The notes below the pieces were generated by a model. That model searched no databases. It saw only the letters and a list, made by a program, of their open reading frames with translations, and was not told the origin of the DNA. A stretch of DNA of 64,000 bases from Heterohyrax brucei (taxonomy: Eukaryota; Chordata; Mammalia; Hyracoidea; Procaviidae), in contig CM053152.1 in NCBI GenBank assembly GCA_028571685.1, positions 17,926,001-17,990,000 on the forward strand, written 5' to 3'. The translations under genes and the position numbers were made by a program. Shown here piece after piece: positions 21,096-31,300 of this stretch. Every line of letters starts with the position of its first letter. The first letter of the stretch is position 1.

Positions 21096-24000
21096 TATAA
21101 TAGGTGTCTCATACAGTATTTGTCCTTGTGCTGCTAACTGATTTCACTCAGCATAATGTCTTCCAATTGAAACCAGCTTATGAGAAGCTTCCTAAAATCA
21201 TCATTGTTCTTTATTATTGCATACTGTTCAATCGAGTGTATGTACTATAGTTTGTTTGTTCATTCTTCTGTTGTTGGGCGTCTGGGTTGATTCCATCTTT
21301 TTGCTATTGTAAGCTGAGATGAAATAAACATTTGTGTACATGTATCTGTTAATGTGACTGCCCTTCATTTTGTAGGATCTATTCTGAGCAGTGGGATTAC
21401 TGCATCAAATGATATATCTATTTCTAGCTTTTTAGGGAAGCGTCAGATTGCTTTCCAAAGAGGTTGTACCCTTTTGCAATCCCACCAGTAGAGCAGGAGA
21501 GTTCCAGTCTCTCCACAGCCTCTCCAGCATTTGTCGTTTTGTGTTTTTGGATCATGGCCAACTTTGTTGTGGTGTGATGACAGCGCGTTGTAGTTTTGAG
21601 ATCATGAGTGTTTCCTCATGTGTCTTTTGGCTGCTTGGATGTCCTCTTTGGTGAAGTGTCTGCTCACTTCATTGTCCATCACTTAATTTACATTTTTCTT
21701 GTTGATATTTTGCAGTACCTTGTAGATTATGAAGATTAGACACTGGTCCTACATGTAGTTGCCAAATATTTTTTCCCATTCTGCAGGTAGTCTTTAATTC
21801 TTTTGATAAAGTCTTTGGATGAGCAAAAGTGTTTGATTCTCAGTAGTTCCCATTTATCTGTTTTCTCTTCTGTTGATCATGCTTTGTCAGATTTTGAAGT
21901 CTGTCTATGCTGTGTATTAAAACTTCCATTGTTGACCCTATTTTTTCTTGCATGATCTTTATCATTTTATGTTTGATATTTAGGTCTGTTATCCAATTTG
22001 AGTTAGTTTTTACATAAAGTGTGAGATAATGGTCTTGTTCCAATTTTTTTGCACATGAATCTCCGCTTTTGCCAGCACCATTTGTTAAAGACATTGTTTT
22101 TACCCATTTTACAACCTTAGGGCCTTTGTTGAATATCACTTGTTGTAAGAGGATGGTGGCATCCCTGGGGTCTCAGCTCTGCTGCATTGGTCTACATACC
22201 TCTTTTTGTACCAGTACCAGGCTATTTCAACTACTACAGGAGTTTAATAGGTTCTAAGATGGGTAGTGTGAGGCCTCCCACGGTGTTCCTCTTCTTCAGT
22301 AGTACTTTGCTTATCCAGAACTTCTTCTGTTTGCACACAAAGGTGGTAATTTCTTTCTTCATCTCATTAAAAAATGCCACTGGAATTTGTACTGAGCTTG
22401 CATTGTATACGTAGATCATTTTGGGCAGAATAGACATTTTTACAATGTTAACACTTCCTTTCCATGAGCAGGGTAGGTTTCTCCATTTATGTAAGTCTCT
22501 GTTGGTTTCTTGCAGTAAGGTCTTGTAGTTCTCTTTGTATAGGTCTCTTATTTCTCTAGTTAGATTTGTTCCAGGTATGTTATCTTCTTAGGGGCTATAG
22601 TAAATGCTATTGATTTGGTGATTCCTTCTTTGATGATCTGTTAGTATAAAAATCCTACCGATTTACTTACATCCTAATGCTTTGTTGAACTCTTCTATTA
22701 GTTCAAGTAGTTTACTTATGGGTTCTTTAGGATTCTCTACATATACAATCATATCATCTGTAAAGAGGGAGATATTTTTCTTCTTTTTTGTCAGTGTGGA
22801 TGCCCTTTATTTCTTTGTTTTGTCCTATTGCTTTGGGCAGAACTTCTAGTACAATGTTGAATCGAAGTGGTGAGACTGGGTATCCTTGTCTAGTTCCCAT
22901 TCTCAAGGGGCATTCTTTCAGTCTCTCTCCATCTGAGATGATGTAGGTGGTTGGCTTTGTTTAGTTGCCACTTACTGCATTGAGGAATTTGCCTTCTATT
23001 CATATTTTGGTGAGAGTTTTTAGCATGAGTGGGTGTTGGACTTTGTCAAATGCCTTTTCTGCATCAATTGACAAAATCAGGTGAGTCTTATCTTTTGTGT
23101 TGTCTATGTTGTTGATCAGATTAGTTGTTTTTCATTTTTTTCCATTTTTTTTTTTATTGTGACTGAGTGAAAATGTACATTCCCGTATAAGCTTACATGC
23201 CCACCTATATGCAGCTTCCACTGCTCTCCCTGCCCGGTGACAGCACACTATTCCTCTCTGCTCCATACATGTCTCATCCTCCCAACAGTCTCCTTTCCCC
23301 TCCTCTCCACTCACTCTGCTTCCTCCAGCCAGAGGTCAGTTCTGATGGTGAACGAAACTTGCATTCCTGTTGCTAATCCAACTTGGTCAGGATGAATTAT
23401 TTTGGGGGTATGTTGAATTCTATTGACAAGGATTTTGTTGAAGATTTTTGCACCTAGGTTCATAAATGATATTGGCCTGTAATTTTCTTTTTTTGTGGGA
23501 TCTTTCCCTGGCTTTGGTATTAAGGTTATCCTGGCTTCATAGAATGACTTGGGAGTATTCTATCCCTTTCTATACTGTGAAATAGTCTCAGTAGTGTTGG
23601 AGTTAACTCATCTCAAAAATTTTGGTGGAATTCTTTAGTGAAGCCACCTAGGCCAGGACTTTTTTTGATTGGTAGTTTTTTGATGACTTTTTCAATCTCT
23701 TCCTTTGGGCTAGGTTTATTAAGTTCTTCTATTTCTCTCTGTGATAATTTTGGTAGGTGGTATGAATCTAGTAATTTGTACATTTCCTCCAGGTTTTCAA
23801 ATCTGTTTGTAGTATTCTGTTACAATCCTTTTGATTTCAGTTGAGTCTGTTGTGACAGCTCCCATCTCATTTATTACTTGGGTTATTTGTTTCCTCTCCT
23901 CATTTTCTTTTGTAAGTCTAGTGAATGGTTTATTAACTTTGTTGATCTTTTCAAAAAGCCAGCTTTTGGTTTTGTCATTTTTTTCAATTGCTCTATTCTC

Positions 24001-24199
24001 TAATTGATTTAGTTTTGCTCTAATCTTTATTATCTGTTTTCTTCTGGTGACTGAGGGGTTCCTCTGTTGTTCTGTTTGTACTTGTTCAAGTTGCAGGGTT
24101 AATTCTTTGGTTTGGGTCCTTCCTTCCTTCCTGATGTATGCATTTGTAGAGACAAGTTGACCTCTGAGCACTGCTGTGGCTGTGCCCCATAGGTCTACC
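21096..24199 (-). pseudogene. L1-d ORF2 remnant (linker, RT and C-terminal part)
   Basis: The linker is well kept: [32 protein letters not shown] and MGAVTTDSTEIKRIVTEYYK (24,130-23,800) sit in one open frame. RT segments follow (NLGAKIF-type near 23,450, [15 protein letters not shown] near 23,030-23,080). The C-terminal region is visible as WIKVSLT-like text and KEITTFVCKQKKFWISKVLL (22,260-22,360). Frameshifts and stops are frequent after the linker. The endonuclease was never copied (5' truncation). Confidence 0.85.
23134..23339 (-). mobile_element. L1-e: short 3'-terminal fragment of a younger L1
   Basis: The sequence from the T-rich start to 'ctccagccagaggtcag' matches the last ~200 bp of the L1-j 3'UTR (54,488-54,690) more closely than it matches L1-d's own 3'UTR. 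It interrupts L1-d ORF2 between '...agttgtttttc' and 'ttctgatggtgaac'. It is an ordinary severely 5'-truncated insertion, or the missing tail of L1-f displaced by rearrangement. Confidence 0.8.
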
Positions 24200-25044
24200 A
24201 TCTTGTGTTGCCAGTGAGACTCCTCTCTGTGAGCTCCATCGTGGCTATCAGTGGTGGTGGCCGGGCACCATCTGGTTCTTCTGGTCCCATCTCGATGTAG
24301 GCACCCACTCATGTGGGTCTCTCTATCTTCTGGGTTGTCTTTACCCCGTGTCATTTTGTTTCTCGGTGAGCATCCGTTCCTGCTGAGTTGGGACCATTTG
24401 CTGTGCCCTGGAATGGCAGCTTGGCAGCTTATAAGACCCCAGACACCACTTACCAATGTGGGGTGCAGAGAGCTCTCTTAGCAAAACACTGGTTGTGCCA
24501 ATTGGCCTCGATTTCATTTAAAGGCATGGTCCCCTGCCCCCTACCCTAGTTACTCTGTCCTTGCAATATTGTGTTAAGATGGAAGGAGTATTCAAGTTAT
24601 GCTAAAGTCCACTTAATATTGTTCTTGTTTCTAACGTGTGCTGTCACCAATTTCACCCAACCAGATTTCTAGCAACTATCTAATCTAAATCCTCCCCCCA
24701 TCCTCACTCCGTCCCCTCCCTTGCAGCTGTCAATCTTTTCTTCTACACGTAAGTCTGTTTCTTGAAATGGTATGATACATCCTTGTTGTGCTTTACAGCT
24801 GCCCCTATGATCCCCCTTAATAAACTATATATAAGCCCAATTTTAATTACTACCAGTCTTTCTTCCTGTCCATCTGGAAGGACTATAATGACTGTAGTAC
24901 ATCCCTCTTTTAAATATGATGGCACCATAGTTTTCATGATGATCACTGCATTGCTTCTTTCAGTGTTAAAGCTGTGATTGACTTTGGAGCCTTCCCTAAC
25001 TGAGTAGAGTTTTGAATAGTGTGTCGTTCTAAAATATAAAGTTA

Positions 25045-25998
25045 GTGGTTTCATTCTTCTAAGCCAAAGCCAAGAACTTCTTTCAGTATTTCTTGTAGTT
25101 TTGGTTTGATTTTAACAAAGTCTCTGAGTTTCTGTTTATCTGGGAATGTCTTAATTTCATTTTCATATTTGGAAGATAGTTTTTCAGGATATATAATTTT
25201 TGGTTGGAAGTTCTTTCCTTCAAGGCTATGAATGTGTCATGCCCCTGTCTCCATGCCAGCATGGTTTCTGCTGAGAATTCTGATGAGAACCTACAGGGTT
25301 TCCCTCTGAATGTTAGCTTTGCTTTGAGTCTTCCTGCCTTTAAGAGTTGCTGCTTATGTTTCATTTTGTTAAGCTTGATTATAATATGTCTTGGAGTCTC
25401 TCTTTTGAGATCTATATTGGGTGGCGTACGATAGGCATCTGATATGTCTATATTCTCTTCCTTCATGATTTCTGGAAAGTTTTCTCTCAGCAGCTCAGCA
25501 ACAATACTCTGTGTTCTCAGATGTCTCACCCTGTTCAGGGACTCCAGTTAATCGAAGCTTGTTCCTCTTAATAGAGACCCACATGCTTCTTAATGTTTCT
25601 TCATTTTTCTTGTTTCTTTTTTCTGATTTCTGCTCATAGACGCTGGCATCAGTAGCTCTGTCTCCCAAGTCAGGAATTCTTTTTTCCATTTGTTCCATTC
25701 TGTTTCCTTGGAGTTGAATGGAAGTTTCTATGTCTTTGATTTTGTTCTTGATCTGTTGGATTTCAGAGTACTGGTGTTCCATAAGATTGAACAGCTTGTT
25801 TAATTTTTCCTTTTGTTCTGCTGCATTTTGTATAAGGTCTAGAAGGGCTCTGTATATAATCATTTTGTATTCACTTTCTGATGGATTCATAAGAGTTTGT
25901 TCATCTGGAAAACTCCTTGGTTGTTTTGTCTGGGAGCCTTCCGAAGCCATGGGTGATTTCTTGTGTGCCACAAATGTCTGTTACTTTTTGGGTCCCAT
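25045..25998 (-). pseudogene. L1-f ORF1 (ORF1p), nearly whole
   Basis: It opens MGPKK at 25,998, meets an in-frame stop at codon 6, then is open from MAHKKSPMASEG. A coiled coil (LFNLMEHQYSEIQQIKNKIK, heptad-like, about 25,720-25,790) is followed by the RRM entry KRNKLRLTGVPEQGE (about 25,535). The C-terminal domain reads TPRHIIIKLNKMKHKQ and LTFRGKPCRFSSEFSAETML. One frameshift lies near 25,500 and a second near 25,200; otherwise the length (~318 codons) matches L1-j ORF1. ORF1p is the trimeric RNA chaperone of the L1 particle. A second start inside the frame could in principle bypass the early stop, but the frameshifts remain. Confidence 0.85.
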
Positions 25999-26992
25999 GT
26001 GAGTAAGTAGAGGCTGGAAGAGATACTGTGTGGATGGACTGCAGATGTTTCTCTAGGCTGTCTTAAAATATAAAGCAAAAGGTATCTGACCAGTTCACAA
26101 GTCAGTCAGTTTTCAGGTGAAGAGGTCCCTCTTCCCAACTGGCAAAGTAAGCACCTCTGTATACAACCCCAGATGATACAAACTAGTTCAGAACACAGCA
26201 ATACTACTGCCCTGTTGGCCTCTGCTGACAGGGCCCAACTTTAAGTGACACTGTGTAAAGTACTGCTTTTTTGGTATAAAAGTGCTCTCCTGTGGGCAGG
26301 GTCTGGCTCCCAAGCTAAGAATTAGATCCAGCTGCGGCCACCGTATCCAAGATGGCACCCTCCATGCAGACAGCAGATAGAGGGGCTAAAGTTGCCAAGA
26401 GATAGTGATTCCTCTGCTTCTGTTGCAGGGGCCCCATCATAGGCAACACTGTGTAAATTACTGTTTTTCTGTTGGAGAAGCGCTGTCCTGTTTGCAGGTA
26501 CTGGTTCTCAGGCTAAGAATTAGGTCCCACTAAAATCTCCACATCCAACATGGCGTCCCACACACGAGCACTGCGATTCCGTACAAACCCCACTTTGGCA
26601 GTGATAAAAAGACAGGCTCAAAGTGGCTAGATTAACAGAGTCCTAAGCCTTGCTCTCAAAATATGGGAATTTCACCTGCCTACCCCCCGAGCAGTGTGTC
26701 TGAGTCTAGCCACTAGGCAAGACCCAGCTCTGCCCACCGGCCAAGTCAGAGAAAAAAAGTCAAAATGGTGCTTTTACCTTCAGTCCATGAAAGCCAGGGC
26801 TAGCCAGGAGTGGGAGTCAGTGAAAGAGAGAAAGTTTTTCGCTCAGTGGTATGAAGTCCAAATTAACAGAACTGTGCCGTGTCCTGGGGCTGATTAGGTG
26901 ATCAGAGGCTCTGTTTGATTATCAGTTCAGGTCTTGGTTTCCAGAGGGGTATAGGGAGACGTTTGCTTAGTCCGCCATCTTGACTCCACCCC
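25999..26992 (-). promoter_or_regulatory. L1-f 5'UTR with tandem promoter-type units
   Basis: Two clear units contain 'ctggctcccaagctaagaat' (about 26,303) and 'tggttctcaggctaagaatt' (about 26,503), a period near 200 bp, matching the pair in L1-j. The outer end reads 'tccgccatcttgactccac'; in reverse complement this gives 'AAGATGGCGG', close to the YY1-type site at the very start of many mammalian L1s. Confidence 0.75.
26972..26981 (-). promoter_or_regulatory. YY1-like site at the L1-f 5' end
   Basis: The minus strand reads AAGATGGCGG within ~20 bp of the 5' terminus, the same place as the YY1 site (AAGATGGCCG) known to set the transcription start in human L1. The match differs at one base. 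The function is inferred. Confidence 0.5.
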
Positions 26993-29945
26993 ATTTATGT
27001 ATTTTCTGTTGTTCATTCATTGTTGGTCAGATTTTGTGGTCTGTCTAAGCTGTGTGTTAGAACTTCCATTGTTGACCCTATTTTTCTTGCATGATCTTTA
27101 TCATTTTAGGTTTGATATTTAGGTCTTTGATCCATTTTGAGTTATTTTTTATGTAAGGTGTGAGATATGGGTTGTTTCAGTTTTTTTGCAGAAGGATATT
27201 CAATTTTGTGATTACTGTTTGTTAAAGAGACTGTTTTTACCCCACTTTACAGCCTTTGGGCGTTTGTTGAGTATCAACTGTTCATAAGAGGATGGCTATA
27301 TATCTGGTGTATCAACTCTGTTCCATTGGTCTGTATGTCTCTTTTTGTACCAGTACCAGGCTGTTTTGACTGCTGTGGCAGTGTACTAAGTGTTCTAAGG
27401 CTGGGTAGTGTGAGGCTTCTCACTGTGTTCCTCTTCTGTATTAGTGCTTTACTTATCTTGGGTTTCTTCCATTTCTGAACAAAGTTGATGATTTGTTTCT
27501 CCATCTCATTAAAAGTGACACTGATATTTGTTTTGGGATTGCATTTTGTATTTAGATCACTTTGGGTAAGACAGACATTTTCACAATGTTAAGTCTTCCT
27601 GTCCATGAGCAAGGTCCATTTCTCCACTTATGGAAATCTCATTTAGTTTTTTGCAGTAGGGTCTTGTAGTTTTCTCTATGTAGGTCTCTTACTTCTCTGA
27701 TTAAGCTTATTCCTTGACATTTTTTCTTCTTGGGGGCTATAGTGAATAGTATTGAGTTGGTTATTTCCTCTTTGATAATCTCTTTATTGGTGTAAAGAAA
27801 TCCTACCAATTTACTTATGTTTATCTTATGTCTTGAAACTTTGCTGAACTCTTCTATTAGTTACAGTAGTCTATTCATGGATTCTTTAGGTTTCTCTGTG
27901 TATATAATCATATTATCTCAAAATAGAGATATTTTTACTTTTTTAATGATGCAGATGTCCTTTATTTCTTTGTTTTGTCTAATTTCTCTGGCTAGAACCT
28001 CTAGAACAATGTCGAATAGAAGTGGTGATAGTGGGCATCCTTGTCTAGTTTCTGTTCTCAAAGGGAATTCTTTCCGTCTTTTTCCATTCAGGATGATGTA
28101 GGATGTTAGCTTTGTGTAAATGTGTGTATTGCATTGAGGAATTTCACTTCTATTCCTATTTAGCCACGAATAGTGTTGGAGTTTGTTAAAAGCCTTTTTG
28201 CATCAATTAACAAAATTAAGTGATTCTTATTCTTTGTATTATTTATGTGGTTGATCATGTTAAATTGTTTTTCTGTTGTTGAACCAGTGCTGCATCCCTG
28301 GTATGAATCCTGCTTCACCATGATGAATTATTTTTTTGATGTGTTGTTGAAATCTATTGGCTAGAATTTTGCTGAAGATTTTTGCACCTAGGTTCATGAG
28401 TGATATTGGTCTGCAAATTTCTCTTTTTGTGGGATCTTTCTGTGGTTTTGGTATCAGGGTTATGCTGGCTTCACAGACTAAACTTGGGAATATTCCACTC
28501 ATTTCTATGCTGTGAAATAGCCTCAGTATTGTTGGAATTAATGCCTCTGTAAAAGTTTGGTGGAACTCTGTGGTGATACTGTATGGGGCAGGACTTTTTT
28601 TTTTTTACTACTTTTTCAATGTCTTCCTCTGTAATGGGTTCATTAACGTGTTCTGTTTCTCCTTGTGATAATTTTGGTAGGTGATGTGAATCTAGAAATT
28701 TGTCCATTGCCTCTAAGTTTTCAAATCTGTTAGAGTACAATTTTTCATAGTATTCTGTCATGAGTCTTAATTTTGGTTGGGTCTGTTGCAAAATTTGTCT
28801 AATTGCTTACTTAGGTTATTTGTTTCCTATTCTGTTTTTGTTTTGTAAGTTTAGCCTGTGGTTTTTCAACTCTGTTGATCTTTTCAAAAAAACAGCTTTT
28901 GGTTTTGTTAATTCTTATCTCTTTTCTTCTGGTGCTCGAGTGGTTCTTTTGTTGTTCTCTTTCTACTTGTTCAAGTCGGAGGGTTAATTCTTTGATCTGG
29001 GCCCTCTCTTCATTCTGGATGTGTGCATTTATAAAGGTAAATTGACCTCTGGGCACTGCTTTTGCTGTATCCCATAGGTTTTGTTACCGTATGTTTTCAT
29101 TCTTGTTTGACTCCATGAATTTTTTTATTGTCTTTGATTTCTTCTATAAACTATGAACTTTTGAGAAAATGTTGTTCAGTTTCCATGAATTTGAATTTCT
29201 GCCCATCTTTTTTCTACTATCGATTTGAACTTTTATGGCTTTATGGTCCAAGAGGATGCTTTGCAATAATCCAATGGTTTGGATTTTGTTGAGACTTTAG
29301 TTATGACATAATATATGGTCTATACTGGAGAATGTTCCATGTGCACTGGAGAAGAAGGTGTACTTATCTGTTGTTGGGTAAAAAGGTCTGTATATGTTGA
29401 TGAGTTCTAGTTGGTTGATTGTCACAATAAGATCTTCTGTATCTTTATTGAGCTCTTTTCTGGATCATCTCTCCATTATTGAAAGCGGAGTTTTGAAGTC
29501 TCCTACTATTGTTGTCTAGTGATTTATCTCATTTTTCAATATTGTCAGTGTTTGTTCTATGTATTTAGATTCTCTGGTAATGGGTGCAAAAATATTTGAT
29601 ATTGTCGTATCCTCCTTGTGTATTGAATATTTCAGCAATAAATAGTGACCATCCTTGTCCATGATGGTGGATTTTATATTAGTCTATTTTGTCTGAGATT
29701 AATATTACACTCCTTGTGTTTGCATGTTGTTAGCTTGATATATATTTTTCTATACTTGGATTTTCAGTTCATTCATATCTTTGAGTCTAAGGTCTATTTC
29801 TTGTAAACACCTTATAGACATATCATGTTTTTTAATCCAAGCTGTTACTCTCTGCCTCTTTTTGGAGCATTCAATCCATTTATACTCAGTGTAATTATTG
29901 ATAAGTATATGTTCAGCAATGTCATTTTGGTGCATTTATTTTTGT
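26993..29945 (-). pseudogene. L1-g ORF2 remnant
   Basis: The endonuclease opening reads QNDIAEHILINNYTEYKW across the start in a shifted frame, then DMSIRCLQEIDLRLKDMNEL (about 29,770-29,830; family CLQETHL). The linker and RT show DKFLDSHHLPKLSQGE (about 28,665-28,710), [20 protein letters not shown] (about 28,410-28,475) and [20 protein letters not shown]. The C-terminal part reads NFVQKWKKPKISKALIQKRN (27,430-27,490). There are frequent stops and frameshifts, and the end is missing. Confidence 0.82.
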
Positions 29946-30374
29946 GTTGTTGATGTTGTCTTTGTTCCACTTAAAATTCTATTCTGAGTTGTTTTTCTGT
30001 ATGGGTTTTCTTTTCATCCTTTTCAGTGTTGGTTTTGTGTCAGTTGAGACTCCTGTATTATGTTTCTTGTTTTGACATGTCACGTTGTTGGTTTGCTTTG
30101 TGGCTGCCCTTTCGATCCCCCTTAATGTTCTAAGTTTAAACCAGTCTTTAACTTCTGTATATCTCCTTAACTTCCTCTCCATCTAAAAGAGCTATAGCTA
30201 CTGTAGTATTTCCCTCTTTATAGGGTGATTATGTCAGAGTTTGCTTGTTAGGATCTCTGGTTCCCTACTTTTAATGTTTTCAGTTTGATTCAGTTTTGTG
30301 ACTTTCCCCGAGTACAACTCTTGATGCTGTGTCCCACATTGCCTCATTGAGTATACATCTAGCGTTATTGATTT

Positions 30375-31300
30375 TCTAAATGAAGAGCTTGTTTCAGTGT
30401 GTCCTGTAGTTTTGGTTAGGGCTTTGCAAAGTCTCTAAGCTTCTGTCTGTCTGACAATGTCTTAGTTTCATCATCATATTTGAGAGACAATTTTGCAGGA
30501 TATATAATTCTTGGTTGGAAGTTTTTCTCCTTCAAGTCTTTGTATGAGTTGTTCTACTGCCTTCTTGCCAAAATCGTTTCTGCTGAGATAACAAATGAAA
30601 GCATGCAGGGTTTCCCTCTGTATGTTAGTTTTGCTTTAAGCTTTCTGCCTTTAAGAGCCTCTCTTTATGTTTCATTTTGTTAAGCTTGATTATAACATGT
30701 TTTCGTGTTTTCTTTTGGAGTCTATCTTTTGTGGTGTTCATTAAGTGTTTTGAATGTCTACATTCTCTTCTTTCATGATTTCAGAGAAGTTTTCTGTCAG
30801 CAACTCTTCAACAATTCTCTCTGTATTTTCTGCTATCCCTTCCCTGTTCAGGAATTCCAATTATTTGTAGATTGTTCCTCTTATAGAGTTCCACATGCTT
30901 CTTAATGTTTCTTCATTTTCCTTTTTTATCTGATTTTTCCTCATAAATGCTAATGTCAGTTGCTGTATCTTCAAGCTTGCTAATTCTGCATTCCGTTTCC
31001 TAAATCCTGCTCTTTTGGGTCTGCAATGGATTGTTTAATTTTGTAACTTTATTATTGATCTACTGAATTTCAGATCATTGATATTCTAGCAGTACCTATA
31101 GCTTATTTAATTTTTCATTTTGTTCTGCTGCTCTTTGTCTAATCTCTAGAAGGGTTTTATGCATAATTTTTATGTGTTTTTCTTCTGATAATTTTAGAAA
31201 GGCTTCTTTATCTGAAGTTTTTTGATTATTTTGGGAGTTTTCTGGAGCCGTGGTGGTCTGCTTGTTTAAATGGTTAGCTATAGATTGTTGTCTTCACATC
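30375..31300 (-). pseudogene. L1-g ORF1 remnant
   Basis: The minus-strand order of ORF1 features is kept: a coiled-coil region around 31,050-31,200, an RRM entry near 30,850, and the C-terminal RNA-binding part at 30,400-30,800. No open stretch exceeds about 70 codons in the right frame. The start region near 31,290 ('tgttgtcttcacatcatcaa') aligns with the L1-j start, but the ATG is lost. Confidence 0.65.

Larger units (their letters stand above)
20108..24199 (-). mobile_element. L1-d: 5'-truncated L1, minus strand
   Basis: The 3' poly-A tail (as 'ttttattattattattatga') begins at about 20,108, the 3'UTR runs to about 21,095, and ORF2 covers 21,096 to about 24,199, stopping in the linker before the endonuclease. 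A 206-bp piece of a younger L1 is inserted at 23,134-23,339. On the right it joins L1-f's 3'UTR with no clear target duplication. Confidence 0.88.
24200..26992 (-). mobile_element. L1-f: L1 with ORF1 but no ORF2 (half-L1, HAL1-like)
   Basis: In transcription order it has a 5'UTR with tandem units (26,992-25,999), a nearly whole ORF1 (25,998-25,045) and an inter-ORF spacer (25,044-24,760). It then passes straight into the 3'UTR (24,759-24,200). Compared with L1-j, the stretch 55,484-59,447 is absent, which is all of ORF2 plus about 130 bp of spacer. The final ~430 bp of the 3'UTR is also absent at its left border. The sequence is close to L1-j, so it is one of the younger L1s here. HAL1 elements of other mammals share this plan and rely on ORF2p from intact L1s; whether this copy is one of a family or a private deletion cannot be seen. 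Confidence 0.8.

Noticed and set aside
23797-24456. A 219-codon gene
   Set aside because: It is an accidental fusion of L1-f 3'UTR with the L1-d ORF2 linker and starts at GTG.
24251-24481. Conserved plus-strand protein found also at 51,452-51,679 and 54,966-55,157 (GHHLVLLV...LSWDHLL)
   Set aside because: All three lie antisense in the same part of the L1 3'UTR and start with GTG; similarity follows from shared L1 ancestry.
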